10,279 bases of DNA from Rickettsiales bacterium (GCA_947455365.1 CANGNU010000017.1:1-10279), one strand, 5' to 3'; counted from the first letter of the stretch, positions 1 through 6,994 are shown. Translations and numbers: made by a program. The notes: generated from the letters alone by a model not told the origin.

Positions 1-631
1 CAATGCCGCGGCGCACCAGTAGGGCTCCTGCCCCTTGCGGACCATTAATTTTGTGCGAAGAAACGCTGGCAAAATCAACATTTAACTCTTCCAAATCAAC
101 AGGAATTTTACCAAAAGCCTGCACTAAATCGGTATGAATTAATCCACCGTGCTGATGCACAATCTGCGCCGCTTCACGCACCTTTTGCAAAGCACCAGTT
201 TCATTATTTGCCAGCATTAACGACACCAGAAAATTTTTTGAAGTAGCTTTGGCTAATTTTTCTGATAAATCTTTCATAGAAACTACACCATCTTCATCGG
301 CCTTCAACTCAACAATTTCAACGCCGCGCGGCCTTGTGTTATAAACCGAGCTATGTTCAATTCGGCTATAAAAAATTTGCGAGTAATCATCGCCAAAAAG
401 CGCCATATTGTTGGCTTCAGTGCCGCCCGAGGTAAAATAAATTTCGTAATTTGCAGCATTTAATGCATCGCGCAAATCTTCACGCGCTGTTTCAATTAGC
501 ATGGCAGCCTTACGCCCCATTGCATGCGACGATGATGAATTGCCGCTGAAACCATAAGCTTCATTAATGCAAGCTAAAACCTCTGAAGCCACGGCAGTTG
601 TGGCATTGTGATCAAAATTAATTATTTTCAT
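1..631 (-). CDS. Cysteine desulfurase, NifS/IscS family (C-terminal part missing)
   Basis: This is a PLP-dependent enzyme that takes sulfur from L-cysteine and passes it, as a persulfide, to iron-sulfur cluster assembly or tRNA thiolation in the cytoplasm. The first 210 residues are visible and the gene is cut by the window edge. I translated it by hand from an ATG at 631. It opens with FDHNATT, the usual aminotransferase-V start. It has the TSGGTEANN cofactor loop (68-76), IEH with His93 that stacks on the ring, HTDLVQ with Asp168 and Gln171, and SSHKINGPQG with the PLP lysine Lys194. The catalytic cysteine loop lies outside the window. The start overlaps the last 14 bases of the iscR-like gene, so the two are probably co-transcribed and regulated by it. 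Rickettsiales can carry two tandem NifS-like genes here, so I cannot say whether this is IscS itself or its paralogue. Confidence 0.93.
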   Translation of the reverse strand, partial: MKIINFDHNATTAVASEVLACINEAYGFSGNSSSSHAMGRKAAMLIETAREDLRDALNAANYEIYFTSGGTEANNMALFGDDYSQIFYSRIEHSSVYNTRPRGVEIVELKADEDGVVSMKDLSEKLAKATSKNFLVSLMLANNETGALQKVREAAQIVHQHGGLIHTDLVQAFGKIPVDLEELNVDFASVSSHKINGPQGAGALLVRRGI

Positions 632-1055
632 TTTTTATAAAATGTTTTAATGAAATTGAGCTAAGGTAATTGTGAATATTTTGTTCAAGACCATGCCATA
701 AATCGTGAGTCTTGCAGCGAGATTTGGCGGTATTGCGCGCCATAACGCAGCCGTCTTTTTTATCGCCGCAACCCGTCATGCGAATTGACTCGCCAGTTGC
801 GCTGATAATGTCAGCAATGGTAATTTCTTCAGGATTTTTTTTCAAAACATAACCACCGCCCGGACCCTTGATAGACTTGACTATTCCCGCTTTGCGTAAG
901 TTAGAAAAAATTTGCTCAAGATAAGAAAGTGACAGATTTTGCCTTTTGGCAATTGATAGCAGAGGCACTGGTTTTGTCTCGCTTGGCGTGATTGTTTCTT
1001 CAAGTAAATCGATGATGGCCATTACAGCGTAGCGGCCTTTGGTGGTAAGAATCAT
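618..1055 (-). CDS. iscR: Rrf2-family iron-sulfur regulator, IscR-like
   Basis: This is a 145-residue winged-helix repressor that senses iron-sulfur status and controls cluster-assembly genes. The N-terminus MILTTKGRYAVMAI is typical of Rrf2 proteins. The recognition helix region (about 36-58, LSLSYLEQIFSNLRKAGIV) is followed by the glycine-rich wing IKGPGGGYVL (62-71). Three cysteines, Cys96, Cys103 and Cys114, with His117 in CKTHDLW, match the [2Fe-2S] ligands of IscR, although the spacing (six and ten residues between cysteines) is wider than the five and five of E. coli. The gene lies first in the operon, directly upstream of and overlapping a cysteine desulfurase gene, which is the classic isc arrangement. 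Autoregulation is likely but I see no certain operator. I see no clear Shine-Dalgarno site; a GAGG lies too far upstream of the ATG to serve. RirA or another Rrf2 member is the main alternative. Confidence 0.9.
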   Translation of the reverse strand: MILTTKGRYAVMAIIDLLEETITPSETKPVPLLSIAKRQNLSLSYLEQIFSNLRKAGIVKSIKGPGGGYVLKKNPEEITIADIISATGESIRMTGCGDKKDGCVMARNTAKSRCKTHDLWHGLEQNIHNYLSSISLKHFIKNENN

Positions 1056-1091
1056 AAAATTTTAAACTAACATACCTCAACTTAAAACTAT

Positions 1092-1120
1092 ACAATATAA
1101 AGCCCCATTAAAACAGTCAA
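1092..1120 (-). promoter_or_regulatory. Sigma-70-type promoter for the iscR operon
   Basis: Read on the minus strand, a TTGACT -35 box (1115-1120) and a TATTGT -10 box (1092-1097) are separated by exactly 17 bases. Transcription would start near 1085, about 30 bases before the ATG. A TATAGT overlaps just downstream but is too far from the -35. An IscR site may overlap this promoter, but I could not fit the E. coli type 1 consensus well. Confidence 0.55.
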
Positions 1121-1131
1121 CCATTTTTCGC

Positions 1132-1159
1132 TTGCATATTATATTGCCAATCATAAAAT
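1132..1159 (+). promoter_or_regulatory. Putative promoter for rpsA
   Basis: TTGCAT (1132-1137) and TAAAAT (1154-1159) are separated by 16 bases. The implied transcript would have a leader of roughly 84 bases, containing a CAAAGCTTTG palindrome at 1194-1203. It lies back to back with the iscR promoter, with 11 bases between the two -35 boxes. The fit is moderate and the region is AT-rich, so chance is possible. Confidence 0.4.
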
Positions 1160-1249
1160 ACGCGGCCCATTTTCTTGTTGAGGCCTTTTACTGCAAAGCT
1201 TTGAACAAAATAGAAAATTTAATATTAACCTTTAACCCCCTCCAAAAGA

Positions 1250-2962
1250 ATGACTACTACCAATACTCCAGCTAAAGATATCTTCGCTGAACAAGAAAAA
1301 ATATTTGCCGCAGAAAATTTTGCCGCACTTCTTGAAGAATATGAAAAAACCGGCCAAAAATTAATTGAAAGCACCGTTGTAAAAGGTGTAATCGTTGGCA
1401 TTACAGACCGCGGCGTTGCTGTCGATATCGGTGCAAAATCAGTTGGCTTCATCGACATTGCTGAATTTAAACGCGACGGCGAAATTGCCGAAGGTGAAGT
1501 TGTCGATGTATTTTTGGAACGCCTTGAAAACAAGCGCGGAGAACTTCTTATTAGCCGCGACAATGCTCGCCGCTACAATAACTGGCACTTCCTAAAAGCT
1601 TGCCTTGAAGACAAAACAATCATTGAAGGTAAAATTATCGGTCGCGTTAAAGGTGGCTACGCTGTTGACATTGACGGCGTTACATGCTTCTTGCCTCGCA
1701 GCCAAGTTGACACAATGTTAATGAGCGATGACAATTTCCTACTTGGAAAAGTTGAAAAACTACAAGTATTAAAAATTGATGAAATTCGTGGTAATGTGGT
1801 GGTTTCGCGCCGCGCCATTCTTGAAACTCAACGCAATCTTGAAAAAGATAAATTCCTTGCCAAAGTTCGTGTTGGTGATGCTCTTGACGGTGTGGTTAAA
1901 AACATTACTGACTACGGTGCGTTCATTGACTTCGGAAGTTTCGACGGCTTGTTGCACTTAACTGATATCTCTTGGTGCCGCGTACGACACCCATCTGAGG
2001 TTCTAAAAGTTGGTCAAGAAATTAAAGTTCAAGTTATTAAATTTGACGAAGCTACTAAGCGCATTTCTCTAGGCATGAAGCAACTTCAAGCTAACCCTTG
2101 GGATACTATCGCCGCTCGCTACCCAGTTAGCAGCGTGGTTAAAGGTAAAGTTACTAACCTTACTACTTATGGTGCCTTCGTTGAAATTGAAGATGGCATT
2201 GAAGGTCTAGTCCATGTTTCTGAAATGAGCTGGTTGAAAAACAACGCACTTCCTAGCAAATTCTTGACTCAAGGTCAAGAAGTTGAAGTGATGGTGCTTG
2301 ACATCAACCCACAAAATCATCGCATTTCTCTAGGCATGAAACAATGCGAGAAAAATCCTTGGCAAATCTTCTCTGACGCGCACAAAGTGGGCGATGTAGT
2401 TGAAGGTGCAGTTCGCAACTTTACTGAATTTGGTTTATTCATTGGCTTCGATAGTGGTGTTGACGGCTTAGTTCATGTTTCTGACATTACTGCTACAGGC
2501 AATGCCGAAGAAATTGTGAAACAATACAAAAAAGACGAAAAAATTAAAGTTGTCGTTCTTGGCAGCAACCCTGAAAAAGAACGCATCTCTCTAGGTATCA
2601 AGCAAGTTGATAGCTCTAGCTTTAAGGCTGATCTAGAAAAACTTGATGTTGACCAAATCGTATCATGCGTTGTGGTTAATGTGAAAAAAGATTTCCTTGA
2701 AGTTGAACTTGATTTCGGCTTGAAAGGTGTGATTAAGCGCCTTGACTTGTCTCGCAACAAGCAAGAGCAACGCACTGAAAAGTTTGAAGTTGGTGATCGT
2801 ATTGAAGCTAAAGTTACCTTGTTTAACAAAGTAACTGGCAAGCTTTTGCTTTCAATCAAAGACATGGAAGCTGAAGAGCAAGAATCGCACATCTATTCTG
2901 GTGGCGGTGCTACAATTGGTAGCATTGCGGGCGATGTTTTGAAACCTCTAGCTAGTTCTTAA
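1250..2962 (+). CDS. rpsA: 30S ribosomal protein S1
   Basis: This RNA-binding protein of the small ribosomal subunit helps recruit and unfold mRNA, and it is most needed where the Shine-Dalgarno site is weak. The protein has 570 residues, the usual length for proteobacterial S1. Six S1 (OB-fold) repeats can be placed at about 41-104, 122-187, 208-277, 295-364, 381-451 and 467-537. Repeats three to five carry the conserved YGAFIDF/YGAFVEI/FGLFIGF and RISLGMKQ-type motifs, while the first two are diverged, as is normal for the ribosome-docking end. The ATG at 1250 is the first possible start after an in-frame TAA at 1226. No Shine-Dalgarno site precedes it; instead CCCCCTCC lies at 1236-1243. 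S1 commonly represses its own translation through its leader, which may apply here. In many alphaproteobacteria cmk lies upstream, but here iscR does. A terminator follows at once. Confidence 0.98.
   Translation: MTTTNTPAKDIFAEQEKIFAAENFAALLEEYEKTGQKLIESTVVKGVIVGITDRGVAVDIGAKSVGFIDIAEFKRDGEIAEGEVVDVFLERLENKRGELLISRDNARRYNNWHFLKACLEDKTIIEGKIIGRVKGGYAVDIDGVTCFLPRSQVDTMLMSDDNFLLGKVEKLQVLKIDEIRGNVVVSRRAILETQRNLEKDKFLAKVRVGDALDGVVKNITDYGAFIDFGSFDGLLHLTDISWCRVRHPSEVLKVGQEIKVQVIKFDEATKRISLGMKQLQANPWDTIAARYPVSSVVKGKVTNLTTYGAFVEIEDGIEGLVHVSEMSWLKNNALPSKFLTQGQEVEVMVLDINPQNHRISLGMKQCEKNPWQIFSDAHKVGDVVEGAVRNFTEFGLFIGFDSGVDGLVHVSDITATGNAEEIVKQYKKDEKIKVVVLGSNPEKERISLGIKQVDSSSFKADLEKLDVDQIVSCVVVNVKKDFLEVELDFGLKGVIKRLDLSRNKQEQRTEKFEVGDRIEAKVTLFNKVTGKLLLSIKDMEAEEQESHIYSGGGATIGSIAGDVLKPLASS
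2060..2340 (+). repeat. 20-base exact direct repeat inside rpsA (S1 repeat units)
   Basis: The sequence CGCATTTCTCTAGGCATGAA occurs at 2060-2079 and again, identically, at 2321-2340, with a three-mismatch copy at 2582-2601. Each encodes the RISLGMK/RISLGIK end of an S1 domain. The repeat reflects domain duplication, probably kept alike by codon preference or gene conversion. Confidence 0.8.
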
Positions 2963-2976
2963 TTTTTTACATGGAG

Positions 2977-3016
2977 AGGGTGAAGCGCCTATTTATCTGG
3001 GCTCTTCACCCTTTTT
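2977..3016 (+). terminator. Intrinsic terminator of rpsA
   Basis: AGGGTGAAG (2977-2985) pairs with CTTCACCCT (3004-3012). After a single C-T mismatch the stem continues with GCC (2987-2989) against GGC (3000-3002). A run of five T begins at the base of the stem (3012-3016). It lies 15 bases after the rpsA stop and separates rpsA from sppA. Confidence 0.85.
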
Positions 3017-3073
3017 GTTTGGAATTATATTTTGGTTTTTTGTTGAATATTCTTTAATTCAAATTCCCTCCCA

Positions 3074-4009
3074 ATGTCCGATTTATCCGACAATATTGCA
3101 GTTCTCACTCATCTTAAAGACAAGGTACATAAATGGAAAAACATTGCCATTTTGGGCGGCGCTTTGTCGTTGTTGTTTTTTATCAAGTTAATTTCTGGGG
3201 GCGAGATTGGTGGCGCCAGCGTTGAGTCGGCGGGTGATTATATTGCTAATATTAAAATTGAAGGTGAAATTTCTGAAGATGATTTTCGCAGTGAAGTTTT
3301 GGCAAAAGTTTTAGAAGAAAAATCAATTAAAGCGGTAATCATTGATATCAACAGCCCCGGTGGTGGCATTGTTGGCAGCGAAATTTTATTTGAAGAATTG
3401 CGCGCCATTGCTGAAAAAAAACCAACAGTGGTGGTGATGGGCTCGCTTGCTGCTTCGGGGGGCTATATGGCAGCTATTGCTTCGGATCACTTAATTGCAC
3501 ATAATGGTACACTTACTGGTTCAATTGGGGTTTTAATGCAATCAATGGAATTTACTGGATTGGCAGAAAAAGTTGGGGTGAAATTTCAAAATTATAAATC
3601 GGCGCCACTCAAGGCTAGCCCGTCGCCATTTGAAAAAACTAATCCTTGGGTTGACCGCGCCATTAATGAATCTATCAAAGATAGCGCCGAATTTTTCTTC
3701 GATTTAGTGCGTGAAAGAAGGGGGCAAAAACTTGACAAAGCAGAATTGCCAAGAATTTTTGACGGCCGTGTTTTTACAGGCAGACAAGCTTTGCGCGCTG
3801 GCTTGGTTGATGAAATTGGTGGCAGAAATGAAGCTTTAAATTATTTGCAAGATGAGCAAAAAATTGATACTAAATCTTTAAAGGTGCGCGAAATTTCTGT
3901 AGTAAAGGCTGGGGATAATATTCTTGATAAATTTTTAGGAATTTTACCATTTAGCTTTGGCGCCAACTCTTCAGCCTCTAAGCGTGGAATGATGGCGGTA
4001 ATGGAGTAG
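3074..4009 (+). CDS. sppA: Signal peptide peptidase SppA, 36K type (peptidase S49)
   Basis: This membrane-anchored serine protease degrades signal peptides left in the membrane after protein export. The protein has 311 residues with one N-terminal membrane segment at about 23-41 (IAILGGALSLLFFIKLI) and the catalytic domain outside the cytoplasm. The Ser/Lys dyad is visible: the nucleophile Ser128 in AASGGYMAA and the general base Lys180 in YKSAPLKASPSPF. INSPGGG (92-98), LTGSIGV (147-153) and DGRVFTGRQA followed by GLVDEIGG (230-250) are further family motifs. Its length matches the single-domain form rather than the double-length E. coli enzyme. The ATG at 3074 is preceded by CCCTCCC, not by a Shine-Dalgarno site. 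A terminator separates it from rpsA. I see no clear terminator after it, so weak read-through towards acpP cannot be excluded. Confidence 0.95.
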   Translation: MSDLSDNIAVLTHLKDKVHKWKNIAILGGALSLLFFIKLISGGEIGGASVESAGDYIANIKIEGEISEDDFRSEVLAKVLEEKSIKAVIIDINSPGGGIVGSEILFEELRAIAEKKPTVVVMGSLAASGGYMAAIASDHLIAHNGTLTGSIGVLMQSMEFTGLAEKVGVKFQNYKSAPLKASPSPFEKTNPWVDRAINESIKDSAEFFFDLVRERRGQKLDKAELPRIFDGRVFTGRQALRAGLVDEIGGRNEALNYLQDEQKIDTKSLKVREISVVKAGDNILDKFLGILPFSFGANSSASKRGMMAVME

Positions 4010-4195
4010 TAATATTTTGTAATTTAAGTTTGATATTTATTTTTTTTTACTTAATGTAAGCAAACTATTTTTCGATATTTAATTTTGATAATTACTCGAA
4101 TTATTTATTAGCAAATTCTTCTTAGAGGCCACGCTGTTAAAGGCGTTAAATCTTAAAGAGCGAGCTTCGTTTTTTATTAACAATTCAATTATTTT

Positions 4196-4435
4196 ATGAC
4201 AAACAACGATACTTTTGATAGAGTAAAAAAAATCATCATCAACCATCTTGGTGTTGAAGACGCAAAAGTTACAGAATCAGCAAGCTTTATCGATGATTTA
4301 GGCGCTGATAGCCTTGATCAAGTTGAATTGGTAATGGCATTTGAAGAAGAATTTGGCATTGAAATTCCTGATGACGCTGCAGAAAAAATCACTACCGTTG
4401 GTAGCGCAGTTCGTTATATTTCTGAAAATGTTTAA
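4196..4435 (+). CDS. acpP: Acyl carrier protein
   Basis: This small acidic cytoplasmic protein carries growing acyl chains on a 4'-phosphopantetheine arm during fatty acid synthesis and supplies acyl groups for phospholipids and other lipids. At 79 residues it has the standard length. The attachment serine is Ser39 in the canonical [20 protein letters not shown] motif of helix 2. The N-terminal [11 protein letters not shown] and the C-terminal TVGSAVRYI are also typical. It stands apart from fabD, fabG and fabF, which often flank acpP. The 186 bases before it are AT-rich except for a block at about 4122-4167 that probably belongs to its leader. I found no convincing promoter (TTGATA at 4085-4090 has only a weak -10 partner) and no Shine-Dalgarno site. 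A strong terminator follows. Confidence 0.97.
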   Translation: MTNNDTFDRVKKIIINHLGVEDAKVTESASFIDDLGADSLDQVELVMAFEEEFGIEIPDDAAEKITTVGSAVRYISENV

Positions 4436-4459
4436 TTGCTTGTAAAAGCAATATTTTCG

Positions 4460-4495
4460 GGCCTTCGAGAAGAAATTCTTGGGGGCCTTTTTTTT
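4460..4495 (+). terminator. Intrinsic terminator of acpP
   Basis: GGCCTTCGAGAA (4460-4471) pairs with TTCTTGGGGGCC (4476-4487) over 12 base pairs, three of them G-T wobbles, around a GAAA tetraloop, followed by eight T (4488-4495). It lies 24 bases after the acpP stop and insulates the ABC ATPase gene from it. Confidence 0.93.
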
Positions 4496-4516
4496 GGTTA
4501 ATTTTATGTCGGTTAT

Positions 4517-5254
4517 ATGAATCCACTGAAAATATCGCAAGTTTCGAAATCGTTTGGAAGCCTTGTGGTGCTTGATGCGGTGGGGTTTGAAGTGGCAGCA
4601 AATTCTATTTTTGGATTCATTGGCTTGAATGGTGAAGGCAAGACGACGCTGATAAAAATTATTTTGAATTTGCTTGATATAGATTTTGATGAACGGCACG
4701 AAGCTTTGTCTATCAAGGCTGTAGAGATTTTTGGGGTGGCGAATATTTTGCCAAAATCGCGGCAGAAAATTTTTTATTTGCCAGAGAAATTTCAGCCATC
4801 AATGCAATTAAAGGGTGTGGAATTTTTAAAATTTAGCCAAGATTTTTATGGCAAGAAGCTAGATGTGGCAAGGCTTGAGGAGCTTTGTCAAAGTTTAGAT
4901 TTTCGTCTTGAAGCGCTGGATGAAAAAGTGGCGAAATATTCCAAGGGCATGGTGCAAAAGCTGGGATTGTTGGCGGTTTTTTTGTCAGAAGCGGAATTAA
5001 TTATTTTAGATGAACCAATGAGCGGCTTAGATACTAAAGCGCGCATTAACCTTAAGCGGGAATTGTTGAAATATAAAAGCCAAGGCAAGACGGTTTTTTT
5101 TAGCTCGCATATTTTGGTGGATATTGAGGAAATTTGCGATGAAATTGCGGTGTTGAATAAAGCAAAAATTATTTTCACGGGAAGTCCGCAGGCCTTTAAA
5201 ATTAAGCATCGGGAAGATAGTTTGGATAAGGCTTTTTTGCAAGCTATTGTCTAG
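4517..5254 (+). CDS. ABC transporter ATP-binding protein (ABC-2/CcmA-like)
   Basis: This is a 245-residue cytoplasmic ATPase subunit that should power a membrane permease. No permease is encoded beside it, so the substrate is unknown. The motifs run in order: Walker A GLNGEGKTT (36-44), a degenerate Q-loop region YLPEKFQP (87-94) with Glu where Gln is usual, signature YSKGM (141-145, in place of LSGGQ), Walker B LIILDEP (161-167), D-loop SGLD (169-172), and switch His198 in SSH. The pattern fits exporters of the ABC-2 group (drug, polysaccharide or gliding-type systems) and the catalytic residues look intact. The start at 4517 gives the usual MxPLKISQVSKSFG beginning, without a Shine-Dalgarno site. 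No terminator follows; a large palindrome lies 70 to 100 bases downstream and may serve that role. Confidence 0.9.
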   Translation: MNPLKISQVSKSFGSLVVLDAVGFEVAANSIFGFIGLNGEGKTTLIKIILNLLDIDFDERHEALSIKAVEIFGVANILPKSRQKIFYLPEKFQPSMQLKGVEFLKFSQDFYGKKLDVARLEELCQSLDFRLEALDEKVAKYSKGMVQKLGLLAVFLSEAELIILDEPMSGLDTKARINLKRELLKYKSQGKTVFFSSHILVDIEEICDEIAVLNKAKIIFTGSPQAFKIKHREDSLDKAFLQAIV

Positions 5255-5325
5255 TTTTTGAAAATTTGCGAGAAGATGTTTGTGAAAAAATTATATTGAA
5301 GGGGAGTGGAGATTTTCAAGCCGAC

Positions 5326-5502
5326 CTTGCTTTTACACACTATCAGCATTCCATCAAGCTTAGGGGGAAGCGCTCTGAACCGAGTTATGCGCCATCGCAA
5401 GCTCTGCTTGCTGAAATTAGATGGCGCATCCTGTCTGAGGGGCAGAGCGCTTCCCCCTAAGCTTGATGGGGAAGCGAGATTACAAGTTCAACTAAAAGCA
5501 AG
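5326..5502. repeat. Large nested palindromic element (candidate mobile MITE/RPE-like)
   Basis: The 315-base convergent gap between the ABC ATPase gene and dnaA holds a multi-level inverted repeat. The core arms at 5351-5377 and 5443-5469 are perfect complements over 27 bases (the left arm begins CCATCAAGCTTAGGGGGAAG). Inside them ATGCGCCATC (5387-5396) pairs with GATGGCGCAT (5420-5429). Innermost, GCAAGC (5397-5402) pairs with GCTTGC (5406-5411). Outside, CTTGCTTTTA (5326-5335) pairs with TAAAAGCAAG (5493-5502), with diverged spacers of unequal length between outer and core arms. TTCAA occurs just outside both ends (5315-5319 and 5504-5508), a possible but weak target duplication. The size and nesting resemble Rickettsia palindromic elements and MITEs. 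Only one copy lies here, so mobility is inferred. It may also act as a transcription barrier for the two converging genes. Confidence 0.8.
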
Positions 5503-5537
5503 ATTCAACCAAAAACAAGAGATCTGAAATTCAGCAA

Positions 5538-5575
5538 GAAAAACTCTTAGTAAAAGCACGAATAAAACTCTAAGA
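5538..5575 (-). terminator. Weak possible terminator of dnaA
   Basis: On the minus strand TCTTAG (complement of 5570-5575, containing the dnaA stop) can pair with CTAAGA (complement of 5545-5550), followed by GTTTTTC. The stem is only six base pairs with a 19-base loop, so this is a weak candidate. Confidence 0.25.
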
Positions 5576-6994
5576 ACGAATTAAATCTTCCAACCCTTTA
5601 ATTTCGCGCGCTAAAGCCACATCATCAACTATCATTTCCGCAACCATTTTTACCGAGTAAATAACGGTAGCATGGTTTTTATTGCCAAATTCACGGCCAA
5701 TTTTTGGCAAACTTTCGCTAGTTAAAGTTTTTGCTAGATACATTGCAATTTGACGAGGGCGCGCAATGTTACGGGCTCTAGTGTTTGAAAGTAGGCTGGA
5801 CACTTTAATTTCATAGTGAGCCGCAACAATTTTTTGAATTTTGTCGAGAGAAATTGCGCTGCTAGTAGAAGCTTTGCTATATTCAGAAGCCACTAAGCGC
5901 GCGGTTTCAAGCGTGATTTCTTCATTGATGAAAATTTTGTTGGCAAGCAATTTGCGCAACGCGCCGTCAATATCGCGAACGCTAGAATTAATTTTGCTGG
6001 CGAGAAGTTCGAGAATTTTTTCGTCGATAACTTCGCCGCTCATAGCTGTTTTGGCTTTGAGAATTTCAAAGCGATCGGCAAAATCGGGGGTTTTGAAGTT
6101 AAGAATCATGCCACCAGAAATGCGCGATTTAAGCTTTTCGTCAATGGCTTCTAAGTCAGATGGCGAGCGGTCGCAGACCAGTACAACTTGTTTGTTATTT
6201 TCAACTAAATTGTTGAAGGTGTGCATAAATTCTTCTTGCGTGCCAGCTTTGCCGGCAATGAATTGTACATCATCAATAATAAGTACATCGATTGAACGAA
6301 ATTTTTCTTTGAAGCTCATGGTTTCGTTGCTGCGCACTGATTGCACAAAGTGATACATGAATTTTTCGGCTGATAAATAAACCACTTTTTTCGATTTATT
6401 TTCTTCTTTAATTTGCCAAGCAATTGCTTGCGCCAAGTGGGTTTTGCCCATACCAATTCCGCCATGAATGTAAAGTGGAATTGCGCTGTCAAAAAGGCTT
6501 TGTTGGCCTTCTTTTGCACCAGCTGCGGCCTTAGCCATAGCCACTGCAAGGCGATTATATTTGCCGCTGACAAAATTGGCGAAAGTGTATTTTGGGTTTA
6601 ATTCAGAGCCAAAAGCAAAAACATTGTCATGTTTAGAAATGCTGACAACTTTTACTTGAGTGGCCGGAACTGTTGCGGCTCTAGCGTTGTCATCGGCTTT
6701 ATTTAAGCAAATTACGCTAACTTTTTTGATTGAAGCATCAACTTCTGCAGCAATTTTGGTTAAATTGTAGGGTGATTTTTTGTTTTCGATGAATTCACGG
6801 ATAATCCAGTCGCGGACAAATTTTGATTGTGCGGCAAAAATTACTTCATGGCCTTGGTGTGAGAAAACTATAAGGTTGGCAAACCATTTTGCAGTAATTT
6901 CAGCACCAAAAGATTTTTCGCAAGCGGCAATAAAGCTGCCAAGAAAATTGTCGCTAGAAGCGTTATATTCGTGTTGTAAGGCAAGGTTGATCAT
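5570..6994 (-). CDS. dnaA: Chromosomal replication initiator DnaA
   Basis: This AAA+ ATPase binds DnaA boxes at the origin, forms a filament and melts DNA to start replication. From the ATG at 6994 it has 474 residues. Domain I (about 16-85) contains WFANLIVF and FVRDWI. A short linker follows, then the AAA+ domain with Walker A GGIGMGKT (178-185), Walker B VLIIDD (237-242), the DRSPSDLEAI segment and SRISGGM. Domain IV has ARPRQIAMYLAK and the signature FGNKNHATVIYSVKMV (436-451). That signature is normally close to FGGRDHTTVLHA; two DNA-contact residues (Asp433 and Thr435 of E. coli) are Asn and Ala here. I chose ATG 6994 because GGAG lies six bases before it and it overlaps the rhodanese stop as ATGA. 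A GTG at 7006 would add four residues. No DnaA boxes were seen nearby, so there is no sign that oriC is here. Confidence 0.97.
   Translation of the reverse strand: MINLALQHEYNASSDNFLGSFIAACEKSFGAEITAKWFANLIVFSHQGHEVIFAAQSKFVRDWIIREFIENKKSPYNLTKIAAEVDASIKKVSVICLNKADDNARAATVPATQVKVVSISKHDNVFAFGSELNPKYTFANFVSGKYNRLAVAMAKAAAGAKEGQQSLFDSAIPLYIHGGIGMGKTHLAQAIAWQIKEENKSKKVVYLSAEKFMYHFVQSVRSNETMSFKEKFRSIDVLIIDDVQFIAGKAGTQEEFMHTFNNLVENNKQVVLVCDRSPSDLEAIDEKLKSRISGGMILNFKTPDFADRFEILKAKTAMSGEVIDEKILELLASKINSSVRDIDGALRKLLANKIFINEEITLETARLVASEYSKASTSSAISLDKIQKIVAAHYEIKVSSLLSNTRARNIARPRQIAMYLAKTLTSESLPKIGREFGNKNHATVIYSVKMVAEMIVDDVALAREIKGLEDLIRS

Noticed and set aside
1225..1563. Minus-strand open frame across the rpsA start
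   Set aside because: It is antisense to rpsA, serine-rich and low in recognisable motifs; it mirrors the codon pattern of rpsA.
2473..2892. 139-codon minus-strand open frame inside rpsA
   Set aside because: Serine/leucine-rich shadow of the S1 repeats with no family features.
4298..4699. Minus-strand open frames over acpP and the ABC ATPase start
   Set aside because: They run through the acpP terminator and two well-supported genes; composition is typical of antisense shadow.
5266..5460. A small protein gene in the palindromic region
   Set aside because: The frame is made mostly of the inverted repeat and has no start signal or family match; reported as a property of the element instead.
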